Assembly: GCA_019694875.1 (NCBI GenBank)
Contig: JAIBBC010000003.1
Location: forward strand, 1 to 64,000
DNA length: 64,000 nucleotides
DNA from: Cyclobacteriaceae bacterium
GTDB taxonomy: Bacteria > Bacteroidota > Bacteroidia > Cytophagales > Cyclobacteriaceae
Reading direction: 5' to 3'
Part shown: piece after piece, positions 46,538 to 55,218 of the stretch
How positions within the stretch are numbered: position 1 is the stretch's first letter
Layout of the letters: the number at the start of each line of letters is the position of its first letter
Made by a program: the position numbers and the translations under genes
Notes under the pieces: generated by a model
The model's database searches: none
Seen by the model: the letters and a program-made list of their open reading frames with translations, nothing else
What the model was told of the DNA's origin: nothing

Positions 46538-47727
46538 GATTTTACGGTCTCGTGGCCGGTGTTAACGATTGTTGTGCCAAGCTTAAAATCATTGAATTCA
46601 AGCTCATTTTGACGGTTTTTTTGATAGGATTTCCATTTTTTGGAATGCTTGTCCAAGCCGGATTTGAGTATTATCGCAAGGCTTTTTTGGACGAATGCGC
46701 TTTCCGAATAGCCGGAAGCGAGGCCGGCAGCAGTTTCAGCCATTTGCTGATACACCTCCGACATAGTCAGGCTCGACAATTTTTCTGATACATGGGAAAG
46801 ATTGCGTGAATTGGTCCAATAGCCGGAGCGACCATGTTCAACAAGTTCCGTTATTCCGCCTACCGGTGGAATCAGGGCGGGAAGGCCATAAGCCATTCCT
46901 TCCAATATCGTGAGGCCAAATGTTTCAATCCATTCATCGGGCCGGGAGAGATTAACGATGATGTCAGCCTGGGCATAGAAGCGATGGAGGTCATGCTGAA
47001 CCGGTACTAATTCCAGGTTAGCAGGCAAAAGTTTGGTTCGAAAGTAGACGTCAAGTTCGTGTTGTTGCGCATTGAGTACGAGTTGAAACCGTAAGCCGGG
47101 ATGCAAGGCTGCAAGTGCTAAAAATTCGTCAACGCCTTTGTATGCTTTCAGGCTGCACACCATCAACACGCGCACGGGTTTGGTTTTCTTTTTCCGGTTT
47201 TGAATGGCACGGTCCAGGAACTCCTGTTCAATTGCATTGGGCAATAGATGTGTCCGCACGTTGGCAACAGGTTCTGCAGCAGCGAGGTATCCTGAAACAT
47301 ACACAACATCGTTTGCCGCCCATTTCATAATACCGAACAGGAAGTTTTTCAGGACAGCCGGCCGTACCGAAGTTTCATGGAGGTGGTAGATTACCCGGCA
47401 GCCTTTCATTTTCGCAGCGATGGCTGCACCGAAGGGCAGTACGGTGTTGATGTACACGATGTCTTCCTTCCGGGCGATTTTCCAGGTCAGCCGAAACAGG
47501 CGCCACTGGCTGATCAGCAAACTGATGAGCCGCATGACGCGGTTGCTGTGCCACTGATAGTGAAATTTAGCATAGCGGGCACCTGCAATACTGCTCAGCA
47601 AACCCGGGCCTTTGCTACAGGCAACGGTAACGCATAATCCGTTGCGGACCCAGCCGCGCACAAGTTGACTTAACACACGCGGGCTTCCGCTAAAGTCGTT
47701 TAGAAGATGAACTGCAATTATTTTCAT
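46534..47727 (-). CDS. Glycosyltransferase family 4
   Basis: 397 aa from the ATG at 47727, chosen because it makes the 4-bp ATGA overlap with the upstream gene and gives the usual start MKIIAVHLLNDFSGSPRVL; the frame is open 16 codons further. C-terminal GT-B motifs: VLMVCSLKAYKGVDEFLAL, IIVNLSRPDEWIETFGLTILEGMAYGLPALIP. Member of the operon; sugar and acceptor unknown. Confidence 0.9.
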   Translation of the reverse strand: MKIIAVHLLNDFSGSPRVLSQLVRGWVRNGLCVTVACSKGPGLLSSIAGARYAKFHYQWHSNRVMRLISLLISQWRLFRLTWKIARKEDIVYINTVLPFGAAIAAKMKGCRVIYHLHETSVRPAVLKNFLFGIMKWAANDVVYVSGYLAAAEPVANVRTHLLPNAIEQEFLDRAIQNRKKKTKPVRVLMVCSLKAYKGVDEFLALAALHPGLRFQLVLNAQQHELDVYFRTKLLPANLELVPVQHDLHRFYAQADIIVNLSRPDEWIETFGLTILEGMAYGLPALIPPVGGITELVEHGRSGYWTNSRNLSHVSEKLSSLTMSEVYQQMAETAAGLASGYSESAFVQKSLAIILKSGLDKHSKKWKSYQKNRQNELEFNDFKLGTTIVNTGHETVKS

Positions 47728-48938
47728 GTGAGTTGATTGTAAATTGAAAGGAGCTGGTTGCCCCGGATGTTCCAATGAAAGTGTTTTTCGAACCGATCGC
47801 GTGCCGCCACTCTCATGGCAGCAAGCTTTCGCGGATTGTGATATAGCTCACGGATAGCCCGTTCGAGTTCACCGATGGTTTGCTCGCGTGAGATGTTCGT
47901 TACGGCAATGCCCGAACCTGAATCGATCAGTTCACCGGGTCCCGCATTGTCGAGGCAAATCACCGGCAATCCGAATGATAATGCCTCTGCTACCACCATT
48001 CCCGCACCCTCGTGTGACGGAAATAGAAATGCTGCGCTCGTTCTGAAAATGTTCATTAACGAAATGCGCTGTATCCACGGAATGAATCGGATGGAGGACG
48101 TGACGTTGTAGTCATCGGCAATCTTTTTCAGGGCAGGTAGTTCAGGTCCTGATCCTACGATCGTTAACGAGCAACGTTTTTTTGCTTCGATTGGCAGGGA
48201 ACTGACAAATCGTGCGAATGCTTCAACGCCCAGATCAAAACCTTTTAGTTGCACGAGCCGGCCGGCAGACAGCAACGAAAAATCTGACGAAGCTGCCGGT
48301 TCCCAACCATAATCCTCTGTAGCGACAGCCGGCATCAGCGACCAGTTCTTCATGCTTCGATGTACTTTGTTTACAGTTGAGTTTATGCATAGCACGTGAT
48401 CGGCCTTCCGTATTCCGCGCTGCAGGGCACGGGATGTCTTCCAGAATATCTGTTTGATTAACACGGTCATCCTGTCACGAAACCAGAACAACGGCCTGTG
48501 CTTAATGAAGGTAAATGGAATGGACGGGTGATGCCCGATTGGTCCGTATACAAAAGGTTTATTCAATTTCCATAGGTAGGAGGGAATCCAGTCGTTATGA
48601 AAGTTTACGGAATGAACAATGTCATAGCTGACGTTTTGTTTTCGGATGAACTGCGGCAATGCATATTGCCACATCCAGAAGTAAAGAAGTGCACCACGAC
48701 CTCCGCGTTTCCAGAATCGCATCCATTTGGGAAGATCAAAATATAGGAATGTAATTAGCGCATATCGCTCGTCCGGATTGAAGTGCTGGTAGTTTTCGAT
48801 TGGCCTCCGATTATTTTTACGGGTTACGACAATAACCCGGTTGAAGCGCGCAATCTGCATAACAAAATTCCATCCGGTGCCATCTTCGGAACCTTTTGAA
48901 GGGTTGATCGCGTAAGCAGTCGCCAGAATTGTTTTCAT
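47724..48938 (-). CDS. Glycosyltransferase family 4
   Basis: 404 aa. N-terminal AINPSKGSEDGTGWNFVMQI loop; C-terminal SAGRLVQLKGFDLGVEAFARF and LFPSHEGAGMVVAEALSFGLPVI (donor-binding EX7E-like). A different subgroup from the neighbour. Overlaps the acyltransferase stop by 4 bp. Confidence 0.9.
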   Translation of the reverse strand: MKTILATAYAINPSKGSEDGTGWNFVMQIARFNRVIVVTRKNNRRPIENYQHFNPDERYALITFLYFDLPKWMRFWKRGGRGALLYFWMWQYALPQFIRKQNVSYDIVHSVNFHNDWIPSYLWKLNKPFVYGPIGHHPSIPFTFIKHRPLFWFRDRMTVLIKQIFWKTSRALQRGIRKADHVLCINSTVNKVHRSMKNWSLMPAVATEDYGWEPAASSDFSLLSAGRLVQLKGFDLGVEAFARFVSSLPIEAKKRCSLTIVGSGPELPALKKIADDYNVTSSIRFIPWIQRISLMNIFRTSAAFLFPSHEGAGMVVAEALSFGLPVICLDNAGPGELIDSGSGIAVTNISREQTIGELERAIRELYHNPRKLAAMRVAARDRFEKHFHWNIRGNQLLSIYNQLT

Positions 48939-49642
48939 AACGTCCTGCTTTTTAATATCCTTGCGGGTACTCCGCCAATCACACTATTATCAGGAAATGT
49001 ACCCGTCACAACTGCGCCAGCAGCAACTACGCAGCCATTGCCGATAACAGCACCGTCAAGAACAGTTACCTTACTGCCAATCCAGCAGTTGGAACCGATC
49101 ACGATTCCTTCGCGTGTTACGCCCTGTTCGCGGATCAATATATTGGGATCTGTATAGCGATGGTTTTCCGCGTGGCAACTGAAGTATTGTCCCACGATGG
49201 TATCGCTTCCGATAGTCAATCCACCGGCACCGCCCAGGTATGCATATTCTCCGATACCAACCCGGTCTCCGATATGAATATGTGACCCGGTATGATTCAG
49301 GGAAGCGGATACAATAACCCGGCTAAAGGCTCCGATGCTTACGTGGTGACCCAACCGGATTCCGTTTTTACCTAATGCACTGAATAACACATCGTTACCG
49401 ACCTTCAGAAAATTGCCCCAGGTTATCCGCGACAGGTATTGGAACCTTACCCGGCTGCCGCGTAACATGCCGCGTGAGTTGCGAAAGCGAAGGATGATTA
49501 CGCTGCCGCGGAGCAGCGCGAGCGCTTGTGTCCACATAAACTGTAGCAAGTCTGCCTGGCTGAGGGAGGCGTCAAGTGTGAACGAACGGTTGCGCATGCG
49601 CACAAGTTTTTGAATGAGCTTTTTCATGTGAGTTTGTTTCAT
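48935..49642 (-). CDS. Left-handed beta-helix (hexapeptide) acyltransferase
   Basis: 235 aa. Hexapeptide repeats give a beta-helix (VSIGAFSRVIVSA, IHIGDRVGIGEYAYLGGAGGLTIGSDTIVG), with His of ENHRYTD as probable catalytic residue, and the standard end NCWIGSKVTVLDGAVIGNGCVVAAGAVV then GGVPARIL. Probably O- or N-acetylates a glycan in this pathway. The ATG at 49642 was chosen as it overlaps the upstream stop; a second ATG at 49627 is possible. Confidence 0.9.
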   Translation of the reverse strand: MKQTHMKKLIQKLVRMRNRSFTLDASLSQADLLQFMWTQALALLRGSVIILRFRNSRGMLRGSRVRFQYLSRITWGNFLKVGNDVLFSALGKNGIRLGHHVSIGAFSRVIVSASLNHTGSHIHIGDRVGIGEYAYLGGAGGLTIGSDTIVGQYFSCHAENHRYTDPNILIREQGVTREGIVIGSNCWIGSKVTVLDGAVIGNGCVVAAGAVVTGTFPDNSVIGGVPARILKSRTL

Positions 49643-50469
49643 GCAGCCAATCGGGTCACGCGGCCCATAATAATTTTCATGGTCATTGCCAGGTCAGTAT
49701 TTTCGACCGTCACGTATTTGTCGGCATCGTGCTTTCCAAGCTGTTGGAAAAATGTGCGATACTGTTCGGTGAGTTGTTGAATGGTAGGAACATCCAGTTC
49801 CTGTTTGCGGGCGCGGATAATTTCCGGTGAAGCAAACAGAAAGAAATTAATATCCGGTTTTCGGATCAGTGCGTAGAGCCACCGGATCATTCCTGATGGG
49901 AGATCAATGTTGCTTCTGCGGCTGTCGTGAATAAAGTCGAAGTAATACCGATCGTATAGCACCACGTGGCCACGGATGCTATAACGAACCCACACATACC
50001 ACTGGCCGATTAGATAGTCAAGGTAGTAGTATCCGAAACGAACCAGTGATGAAAGTAAGCTTGTATTTTTCCCTTGACGCGGTAGCGATTCCGCGGCAGC
50101 GCGTTCGGCAGCAACCTTACCCTTTGTATATGCACTAAGGATGGGGAACAACGATGGCCTGTGTCGCAAAACCACAACCGGTTTACGCAACTGCTTTTCA
50201 ATGCGTGTTCGGAGATTTTCAATCACGGTAGATTTACCAGCACCATCAACACCGCTAAACGTAACTACCGGGGCCGTTCGATTCCGGAGACGCCTGATCA
50301 CATCTGCACCATACGCTATGATATTAACCAGCTTTCGAATTCCTGAATTGTCAGGAAGGTTTTTGATTTCGTTGGAAATAGAATGACTGGCGATCTGGTT
50401 ACGATAGTAGCGACGAAGTTTTCGATCCAGTGCAGTGTTTAAGTTGTCATCGGATTTGTTGCCGGACAT
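49639..50469 (-). CDS. Thymidylate-kinase-like P-loop protein
   Basis: 276 aa. Walker A SGVDGAGKST near residue 75, then DRYYFDFIHDSRR (lid/substrate region) and FLFASPEIIRARK, as in TMK-fold kinases. Similar proteins occur in polysaccharide clusters of Bacteroidota, with unknown substrate. First gene of the nine-gene operon. Its first nine codons lie antisense to a GNAT remnant (start codon CAT on plus at 50467-50469), so the N-terminus is of recent or doubtful origin; no other in-frame Met precedes the Walker A. Confidence 0.8.
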   Translation of the reverse strand: MSGNKSDDNLNTALDRKLRRYYRNQIASHSISNEIKNLPDNSGIRKLVNIIAYGADVIRRLRNRTAPVVTFSGVDGAGKSTVIENLRTRIEKQLRKPVVVLRHRPSLFPILSAYTKGKVAAERAAAESLPRQGKNTSLLSSLVRFGYYYLDYLIGQWYVWVRYSIRGHVVLYDRYYFDFIHDSRRSNIDLPSGMIRWLYALIRKPDINFFLFASPEIIRARKQELDVPTIQQLTEQYRTFFQQLGKHDADKYVTVENTDLAMTMKIIMGRVTRLAA

Positions 50470-50766
50470 TTAACCAAACGTCAGGAGTATGCCGGGCAGA
50501 TCCAATGGATCGCGACTGATGCACAATGGAGACGTACCGGTGTGGGTTCTGAATTGCTGTGGATCATGGCGGGCTGGTTTGTCGAGAACCAGGTTGCGAG
50601 TGTGCGGGTTGATCTTGATCCGGACAACAACACTGCGCAGTCATTCTATCAACATCATCATGCCGCCAGTATCAACCGGTATTGGCTTTATTGGGACGAC
50701 ATCGGAATTGTTCACACAGACCGCGGGCCCTCCGGCAAGCAGTCAGGAAAAAAAGCAGACATATGA
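50443..50766 (+). pseudogene. GNAT acetyltransferase remnant (N-terminal half lost)
   Basis: An in-frame stop at 50440-50442 is followed by a GNAT C-terminal half: VVIGFVAGHL (strand 4), QIQWIATDAQWRRTGVGSEL with the R-x-x-G-x-G acetyl-CoA loop, and VRVDLDPDNNTAQSFYQ (strand 6 plus the Asn/Tyr region). The first 60-80 residues expected for a GNAT are absent in every frame. A GTG at 50542 could still start a 74-residue peptide. The break coincides with the first gene of the polysaccharide operon. Confidence 0.75.
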
Positions 50767-50855
50767 GATCGAACATTACCAGCCGCTATCGCGAAACCGC
50801 TATACTCATCGTGATTATTCTGACGATCATGTTGCTGACAACAATATTCTCATAA
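50763..50855 (+). CDS. Possible 30-residue single-span membrane peptide
   Basis: ATG overlaps the GNAT remnant stop as ATGA. Encodes a basic N-terminus (MRSNITSRYRETA) followed by a hydrophobic span (ILIVIILTIMLLTTIFS) and TAA. Good membrane-peptide pattern, but too short to judge coding by eye. Confidence 0.35.
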   Translation: MRSNITSRYRETAILIVIILTIMLLTTIFS

Positions 50856-50858
50856 GCA

Positions 50859-51353
50859 TCATCGCATCCGGTAGCTCCGGTACACAAACAATCCGATTAC
50901 ACCAATCACGATACCTGAAACAATCAGTATCATTACCGGATGAATTCCCGAATCATTCGGGTTTAGGTTCGTGATTGTTTCGTACGTAAGCCAGAGTATA
51001 ATTCCGCTGACCACCAGTTTAAGAAACCGTATCAGCCGGATCAGGTTGCTGTATTGCCGCTGATAGTTTTCCGGTGTGATAACGACCGGATAGCGTAGCT
51101 TGTCCGGCCTGCGGCCGAGTAATGTCAGCAAGCCGTGAATCGAGAAACCAAGAAGGGGTAAGATCCAAATCAAAACTTTAGCTCCGAAGCCATTGGGTTC
51201 TCCTGAAAAGGAATAATGAATTGGAATCTGATCAGACAACAAAGCATATTGTTCGGTAATCATCACCACAGTTTTAATCAATAAAGAAAGCGCGACCACT
51301 TCCAGTAATAAATCAAACGAGGTGAAAGGTCTTTTTAAATCGTGGATCGTCAT
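50859..51353 (-). CDS. DUF1648-type membrane protein
   Basis: 164 aa from the ATG at 51353; the frame goes on to a TTG at 51389. Four hydrophobic spans and the DUF1648 signature near SDQIPIHYSFSGEPNGFGAK, as in SdpI-like and related membrane proteins. Function unknown. Upstream of it lies one of the triple TTTAAT sites (opposite orientation to the gene). Confidence 0.75.
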   Translation of the reverse strand: MTIHDLKRPFTSFDLLLEVVALSLLIKTVVMITEQYALLSDQIPIHYSFSGEPNGFGAKVLIWILPLLGFSIHGLLTLLGRRPDKLRYPVVITPENYQRQYSNLIRLIRFLKLVVSGIILWLTYETITNLNPNDSGIHPVMILIVSGIVIGVIGLFVYRSYRMR

Positions 51354-51428
51354 GAACAACAACTGATCTTTATACGCTAAACGTTTCAATAATCCATTGG
51401 TTTATTTTTTTTAGAATTGCAGAGCACT

Positions 51429-51456
51429 TTTAATTTCGATTTAATGTCGATTTAAA
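51429..51456 (+). promoter_or_regulatory. Triple 11-bp direct repeat, site C
   Basis: TTTAAT at 51429, TTTAAT at 51440, TTTAAA at 51451: an exact 11-bp period. Lies in the gene-poor gap 51354-51647 above the DUF1648 gene, with the repeats pointing away from it. Confidence 0.65.
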
Positions 51457-51647
51457 CACAGGTCGGAATTCTACACTGCTTAGTAACTAGTCCGGAAGAA
51501 GGGAAGACTCTGAATTCACCCTCCGATTCGTTCTCAGACACAACAAAATACCTGATGTATGGCTTTAGCTGTTCGGTGGGTAAATAGTTTTCGAATTTCA
51601 ACGTCACATGTATGGATCATGCACAGCCTAAAGTACGGATTACCGAT

Positions 51648-52679
51648 TCATCCGGCAACAGGCCATAATCGAAACATCGGCAGAATCCGCCCGAATAGTT
51701 TGTTGATAATTCCAGGAATCATACTACCCACGGACACATGAACGGTATCGACTGTACCCCGGATAGGAATGCGGATCGAGATCTTATCCTGTCGACCGCT
51801 CCCGATTCCTTTAATCGCAAGCGCAATACCCCATTCCCATACCTTGTTGAAAAATCCTTTGTCAAAATCATCCCGGCCACGAACCTGCACATTTGATATC
51901 GCAGGTTCAAGGTATCCGGTGACAATCCCTTCGTCAGTTTGAACTTCAGCGCAGACATCCAGTAACCCGGCCGCAACATCAAAGCGCATATATTTTCTAA
52001 GGAATGGATTCAAATAGGGAAGGCGTGCACGGTCCAAGAGGATATGCGATGCAAACGTAAGTTTTTCAGCACGGGCATCTATCGTTCCGGTAACGTGCAG
52101 TGTACCTTCAAATACTTCACTGTTTATCCGGAAGGTCGTTTGATGAACTTTTGTGAAGTTATTGGTCAGGTTGTCGATGTGGCACGAAACGGACCGCAGC
52201 ATAATTGTATTAAGTTCATCATCCATACAATACGATACCTCGCTTGCTTCGATCGTCAGTGATACGTTAAAGCAAATCAACGTGCGTATTCGGGAATGAA
52301 TTTCGTGATACAGCTTATCCAGCGAAATTTCCGGATCCGGACGATGAATTATCTTAGCTGATAACCTTTTTATGTTAACCGATGCTGCAATCTCACGATG
52401 CCATAAACTTCTCCAGGAAAGCTTGATAATGGTAACCGGTACATGCAAAGAAAAAGTCGATTCCTCAGCATGTAATGGATCATGTATGGATTCGAGTTGC
52501 ACATCGTATAAGACGATTTGCCCGCGTAAAAGTTCTAGTTTAACCTGACGTGCGCTTCCTATGAATTTGCTGGATGTGTTCAGTTTGTGATTGATGAACA
52601 TCCGAATCAGTACCGGCATACCGATCCACATCAAAGCCGTGAGGCATAACGCGATGAAAATGATTAACAAGATACCCAT
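51648..52679 (-). CDS. DUF748/AsmA-like membrane-anchored protein
   Basis: 343 aa. N-terminal membrane anchor (ILLIIFIALCLTALMWIGMPVLI), then a beta-rich periplasmic region with short strands like those of AsmA/DUF748 proteins, e.g. LHVTGTIDARAEKLTF, FDVAAGLLDVCAEVQT and ending ISIRIPIRGTVDTVHVSV. This family includes lipid-transfer-like envelope proteins; exact function unknown. Divergent from the DUF1328 gene with a shared regulatory gap. Confidence 0.75.
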   Translation of the reverse strand: MGILLIIFIALCLTALMWIGMPVLIRMFINHKLNTSSKFIGSARQVKLELLRGQIVLYDVQLESIHDPLHAEESTFSLHVPVTIIKLSWRSLWHREIAASVNIKRLSAKIIHRPDPEISLDKLYHEIHSRIRTLICFNVSLTIEASEVSYCMDDELNTIMLRSVSCHIDNLTNNFTKVHQTTFRINSEVFEGTLHVTGTIDARAEKLTFASHILLDRARLPYLNPFLRKYMRFDVAAGLLDVCAEVQTDEGIVTGYLEPAISNVQVRGRDDFDKGFFNKVWEWGIALAIKGIGSGRQDKISIRIPIRGTVDTVHVSVGSMIPGIINKLFGRILPMFRLWPVAG

Positions 52680-52754
52680 AGTTCTCTAACAAGTTCAAAG
52701 AACAAGCCAAAGTGTGGAAATAAGTTGGGTACCGTTGATTCAAAATTCAACGAT

Positions 52755-52782
52755 TTTAATATGAATTTAATCAGGCTTTAAT
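52755..52782 (+). promoter_or_regulatory. Triple 11-bp direct repeat, site A
   Basis: TTTAAT at 52755, 52766 and 52777, exact 11-bp period, 57 bp upstream of the DUF1328 ATG and pointing towards it. The end of the third repeat reads GCTTTAATGC, as at site B. Confidence 0.75.
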
Positions 52783-52838
52783 GCTGTCGGGCTTGGCACG
52801 ATTTTATACGAGCTTAGTGAAACCAAACACACATCACT

Positions 52839-52997
52839 ATGTTACGCTGGGCTGTTATATTTGCGATCATTGCCATTGTTGCCGGAATATTCGGCTTCGG
52901 GGGAATTTCAGAGAGTGCTGCAGGAATTGCCAAGGTACTCTTCTTTATATTTGTAGTCATCTTTGTTGTTCTGCTGATTGCAGGCCGCAGAAGATGA
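52839..52997 (+). CDS. DUF1328 small membrane protein
   Basis: 52 aa, two hydrophobic spans: [20 protein letters not shown], a short AAGIAK loop, then [18 protein letters not shown]. Matches the DUF1328/UPF0391 small-protein family by length and by the GFGGI-AG-A-IAK core. Often found among stress-responsive genes; function unknown. Preceded by the triple TTTAAT site. Confidence 0.85.
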   Translation: MLRWAVIFAIIAIVAGIFGFGGISESAAGIAKVLFFIFVVIFVVLLIAGRRR

Positions 52998-53068
52998 TCA
53001 ACTAAGTACTGCTTGCAACAAATTTAGTTCGGGAGGATTCGTTGCGTTGTTTTCATAATTCCGGAATT

Positions 53069-53094
53069 AAGGGCTGCTGCGTACAGCTTTTTTT
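53069..53094. terminator. Terminator between DUF1328 and ClC genes
   Basis: Stem AAGGGCTG / CAGCTTTT (two G-T pairs), 7-nt loop, followed by a run of T. Lies between convergent genes. Confidence 0.55.
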
Positions 53095-53104
53095 ATGCTG
53101 CTCG

Positions 53105-54865
53105 TTAATCAACTTTCATCCGCTCGCGGTACGTTGAAAATATCCGCGACTTGGAAATGAACCCGGCATACTTGCCTTCCTGAATTACAGGAATATTCCA
53201 GACTCCGGATTTATCAAACTTCTCCATGATTGCACTCATAGGCTCTTCCGCATCAACCGTTAGCACGGGTGGCTGCATCAAATCAGTAACCTTTGTAACA
53301 TCATACAGGGATGCGTTGAACATGATTTCGCGAATGTTCTCCAGGTAGATAACTCCCGCAAGTGTTCCATTCTCATTCAATACCGGAAAGATGTTGCGTT
53401 TGGAGTTGGCCACTTTGTTCAATAATTCTCTCAAGGTGTGCTGCGAGGATACAGCGACAAAGTCCCGCTCGATGAATGACTTGGCAGAAAGTTCGGATAG
53501 GACATGTGTATCTTTGCTGATACCGGCCATACCACCATCTTCTTCAAGCTTGGCCTGATCAAGTGATTTAGGATTAAGATATTTGGATACGGCTGTACTC
53601 AGGGCCGACACAATCATTAACGGAATGATCAGGTCGTAACCGCCTGTGATCTCGGCAATCAGGAAGATAGCTGTTAACGGAGCATGAAAGATACCCGTGA
53701 GTAAACCGGCCATCGCCACCAGCGAGAAGTTTGAAGTCGGCAAGCCGCCAACACCCGTAACATTAATCAGGAATGAGAATGCAAAGCCGATACATGCGCC
53801 TACCAGAAGGGCAGGAGCAAAGTTGCCACCGTTGCCACCGGCACTCAGCGTACACGTGACTGCAACAACTTTAACGAGCCCGACAATCAATACAAGTAAC
53901 CCCAATCGAACCGGATGGTGGGCAACAAATTCGAACAACGGACTATCGGTAAACAGTTGACCGGGATCAAGCGTAGCAAGCGTGATGATCGATGAATATC
54001 CTTCTCCCAGTAAGGGCGGGAACAGTACGATCAGCCCGCCCAGCATACTCACGCCAATTAAAAATCTCAGCCAATGGTGTTTAATTGTTTGCCGGAAGAA
54101 TCCCTCCAGGCTGCGGAATACCCGCAGATAAAAAACCGATACAAGCCCGCAGACAATTCCTAGCGCTATATAGTAGGGCACATTGTGATAGTTGAAATTA
54201 CTGATATGCCGGAACGATAATAATATGTTTTCCGACAGGATGATTTTCGAACAAAGCGCACCAGTTGCACCGGCAATCAACAAGGGAATGAATGCACTGA
54301 TGCTGATATCCACCAGCAACACTTCGAGCGCAAATAGTACGCCCGCAATAGGTGCATTGAAGGCCGTTGCAATTCCGGCAGCTGCCCCGCAGGCCAGTAA
54401 TAAGGTCCGGTTACGGAACCCGATCGGAAAAAATGAAGCGAACGTTGATCCAATGGCAGAACCTGTTTGCACAATGGGCGACTCCAGACCAGCCGAACCA
54501 CCAAACCCAACCGTCAATGCGCTGGTGATTGCATGACTGAACGTTTCTTTACGCGGTAATCGAGATGACTTATTTGCAATGGCGAGCATCACATGCGATG
54601 TTCCCTTTTGCAGATCGCCTTTTAGTACGAAATGAACAAAGGCCAGGCTCAACAAAATCCCGACAGCCGGAGCAATCATGTATAACAGGACAGATGTGCT
54701 GGCCATTGTTCGGATCTGTTCCTGAAGATAGTGCACAGAAATCTTTAACAGCACAGCGGTAAGTCCAGCCCAAACACCCACGATCACTGCACCGATGATG
54801 AGCAGCTGTTTCTCGGGCATTCTTTTGACTAGTGAGTGAAGCGTGGCGCGGAATTTAATAAACAT
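53105..54865 (-). CDS. ClC-family chloride channel/antiporter with CBS pair
   Basis: 586 aa. Membrane part about 1-425 with about 11 helices: FGGSAGLESPIVQTG carries the gating Glu128 (equivalent of the GREGP Glu), AAAGIATAFNAPIAGVLFALE, and GNGGNFAPALLVGACIG for the anion path. C-terminal 445-580 is a CBS domain pair (ERDFVAVSSQHTLREL, PPVLTVDAEEPMSAIM, and VWNIPVIQEGKYAGFI), which usually senses adenylates. Upstream gap carries triple TTTAAT site B, on the far strand. Confidence 0.95.
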   Translation of the reverse strand: MFIKFRATLHSLVKRMPEKQLLIIGAVIVGVWAGLTAVLLKISVHYLQEQIRTMASTSVLLYMIAPAVGILLSLAFVHFVLKGDLQKGTSHVMLAIANKSSRLPRKETFSHAITSALTVGFGGSAGLESPIVQTGSAIGSTFASFFPIGFRNRTLLLACGAAAGIATAFNAPIAGVLFALEVLLVDISISAFIPLLIAGATGALCSKIILSENILLSFRHISNFNYHNVPYYIALGIVCGLVSVFYLRVFRSLEGFFRQTIKHHWLRFLIGVSMLGGLIVLFPPLLGEGYSSIITLATLDPGQLFTDSPLFEFVAHHPVRLGLLVLIVGLVKVVAVTCTLSAGGNGGNFAPALLVGACIGFAFSFLINVTGVGGLPTSNFSLVAMAGLLTGIFHAPLTAIFLIAEITGGYDLIIPLMIVSALSTAVSKYLNPKSLDQAKLEEDGGMAGISKDTHVLSELSAKSFIERDFVAVSSQHTLRELLNKVANSKRNIFPVLNENGTLAGVIYLENIREIMFNASLYDVTKVTDLMQPPVLTVDAEEPMSAIMEKFDKSGVWNIPVIQEGKYAGFISKSRIFSTYRERMKVD

Positions 54866-55218
54866 GAGGTTCCGTACAGAGCGAATTGAATGTTGTCAGT
54901 TGCATGTGTTGCTTAAGACTGCATAAACGATGTAATAAAATCCTTTATGCGGATCTCATGCAACGAAAAGTCAGCAAAGTAACAGGATATCAGATAAAGT
55001 GTCGCTTCAGTTCGTGGTTGACAAGGAATTTTAAACACGTTTATGCTTTAGCGCATGGTTTAAGGTGATTTTAATCTCGATTTAATAAAGCTTTAATGCC
55101 AGATTTGGTGCGATGATGCGGCCGCGAACTGTTCTTTGTGAGGAGCAACTTGCTCAGACTTTAGCATTGATTACCCGATGCGGGAGCAATAATGTATGTA
55201 TAAAACAGAAAATTTGTG
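54866..55218. other. 353-bp gene-free gap between ClC and TPR genes
   Basis: Contains the triple TTTAAT site B and a TTTG at 55104-55107 with no well-spaced TAnnTTTG. No credible ORF or hairpin seen in the rest. Confidence 0.6.
55070..55097 (+). promoter_or_regulatory. Triple 11-bp direct repeat, site B
   Basis: TTTAAT at 55070, 55081 and 55092, exact 11-bp period, 122 bp upstream of the TPR gene start and pointing towards it; ends GCTTTAATGC like site A. Confidence 0.75.

Noticed and set aside
50489-50974. 161-residue open frame on the plus strand
   Set aside because: Runs in another frame over the GNAT remnant and the DUF1648 gene's 3' end, with no domain.
51559-51741. Short plus-strand frame across the gap and DUF748 end
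   Set aside because: Mostly antisense to DUF748, no recognisable feature.
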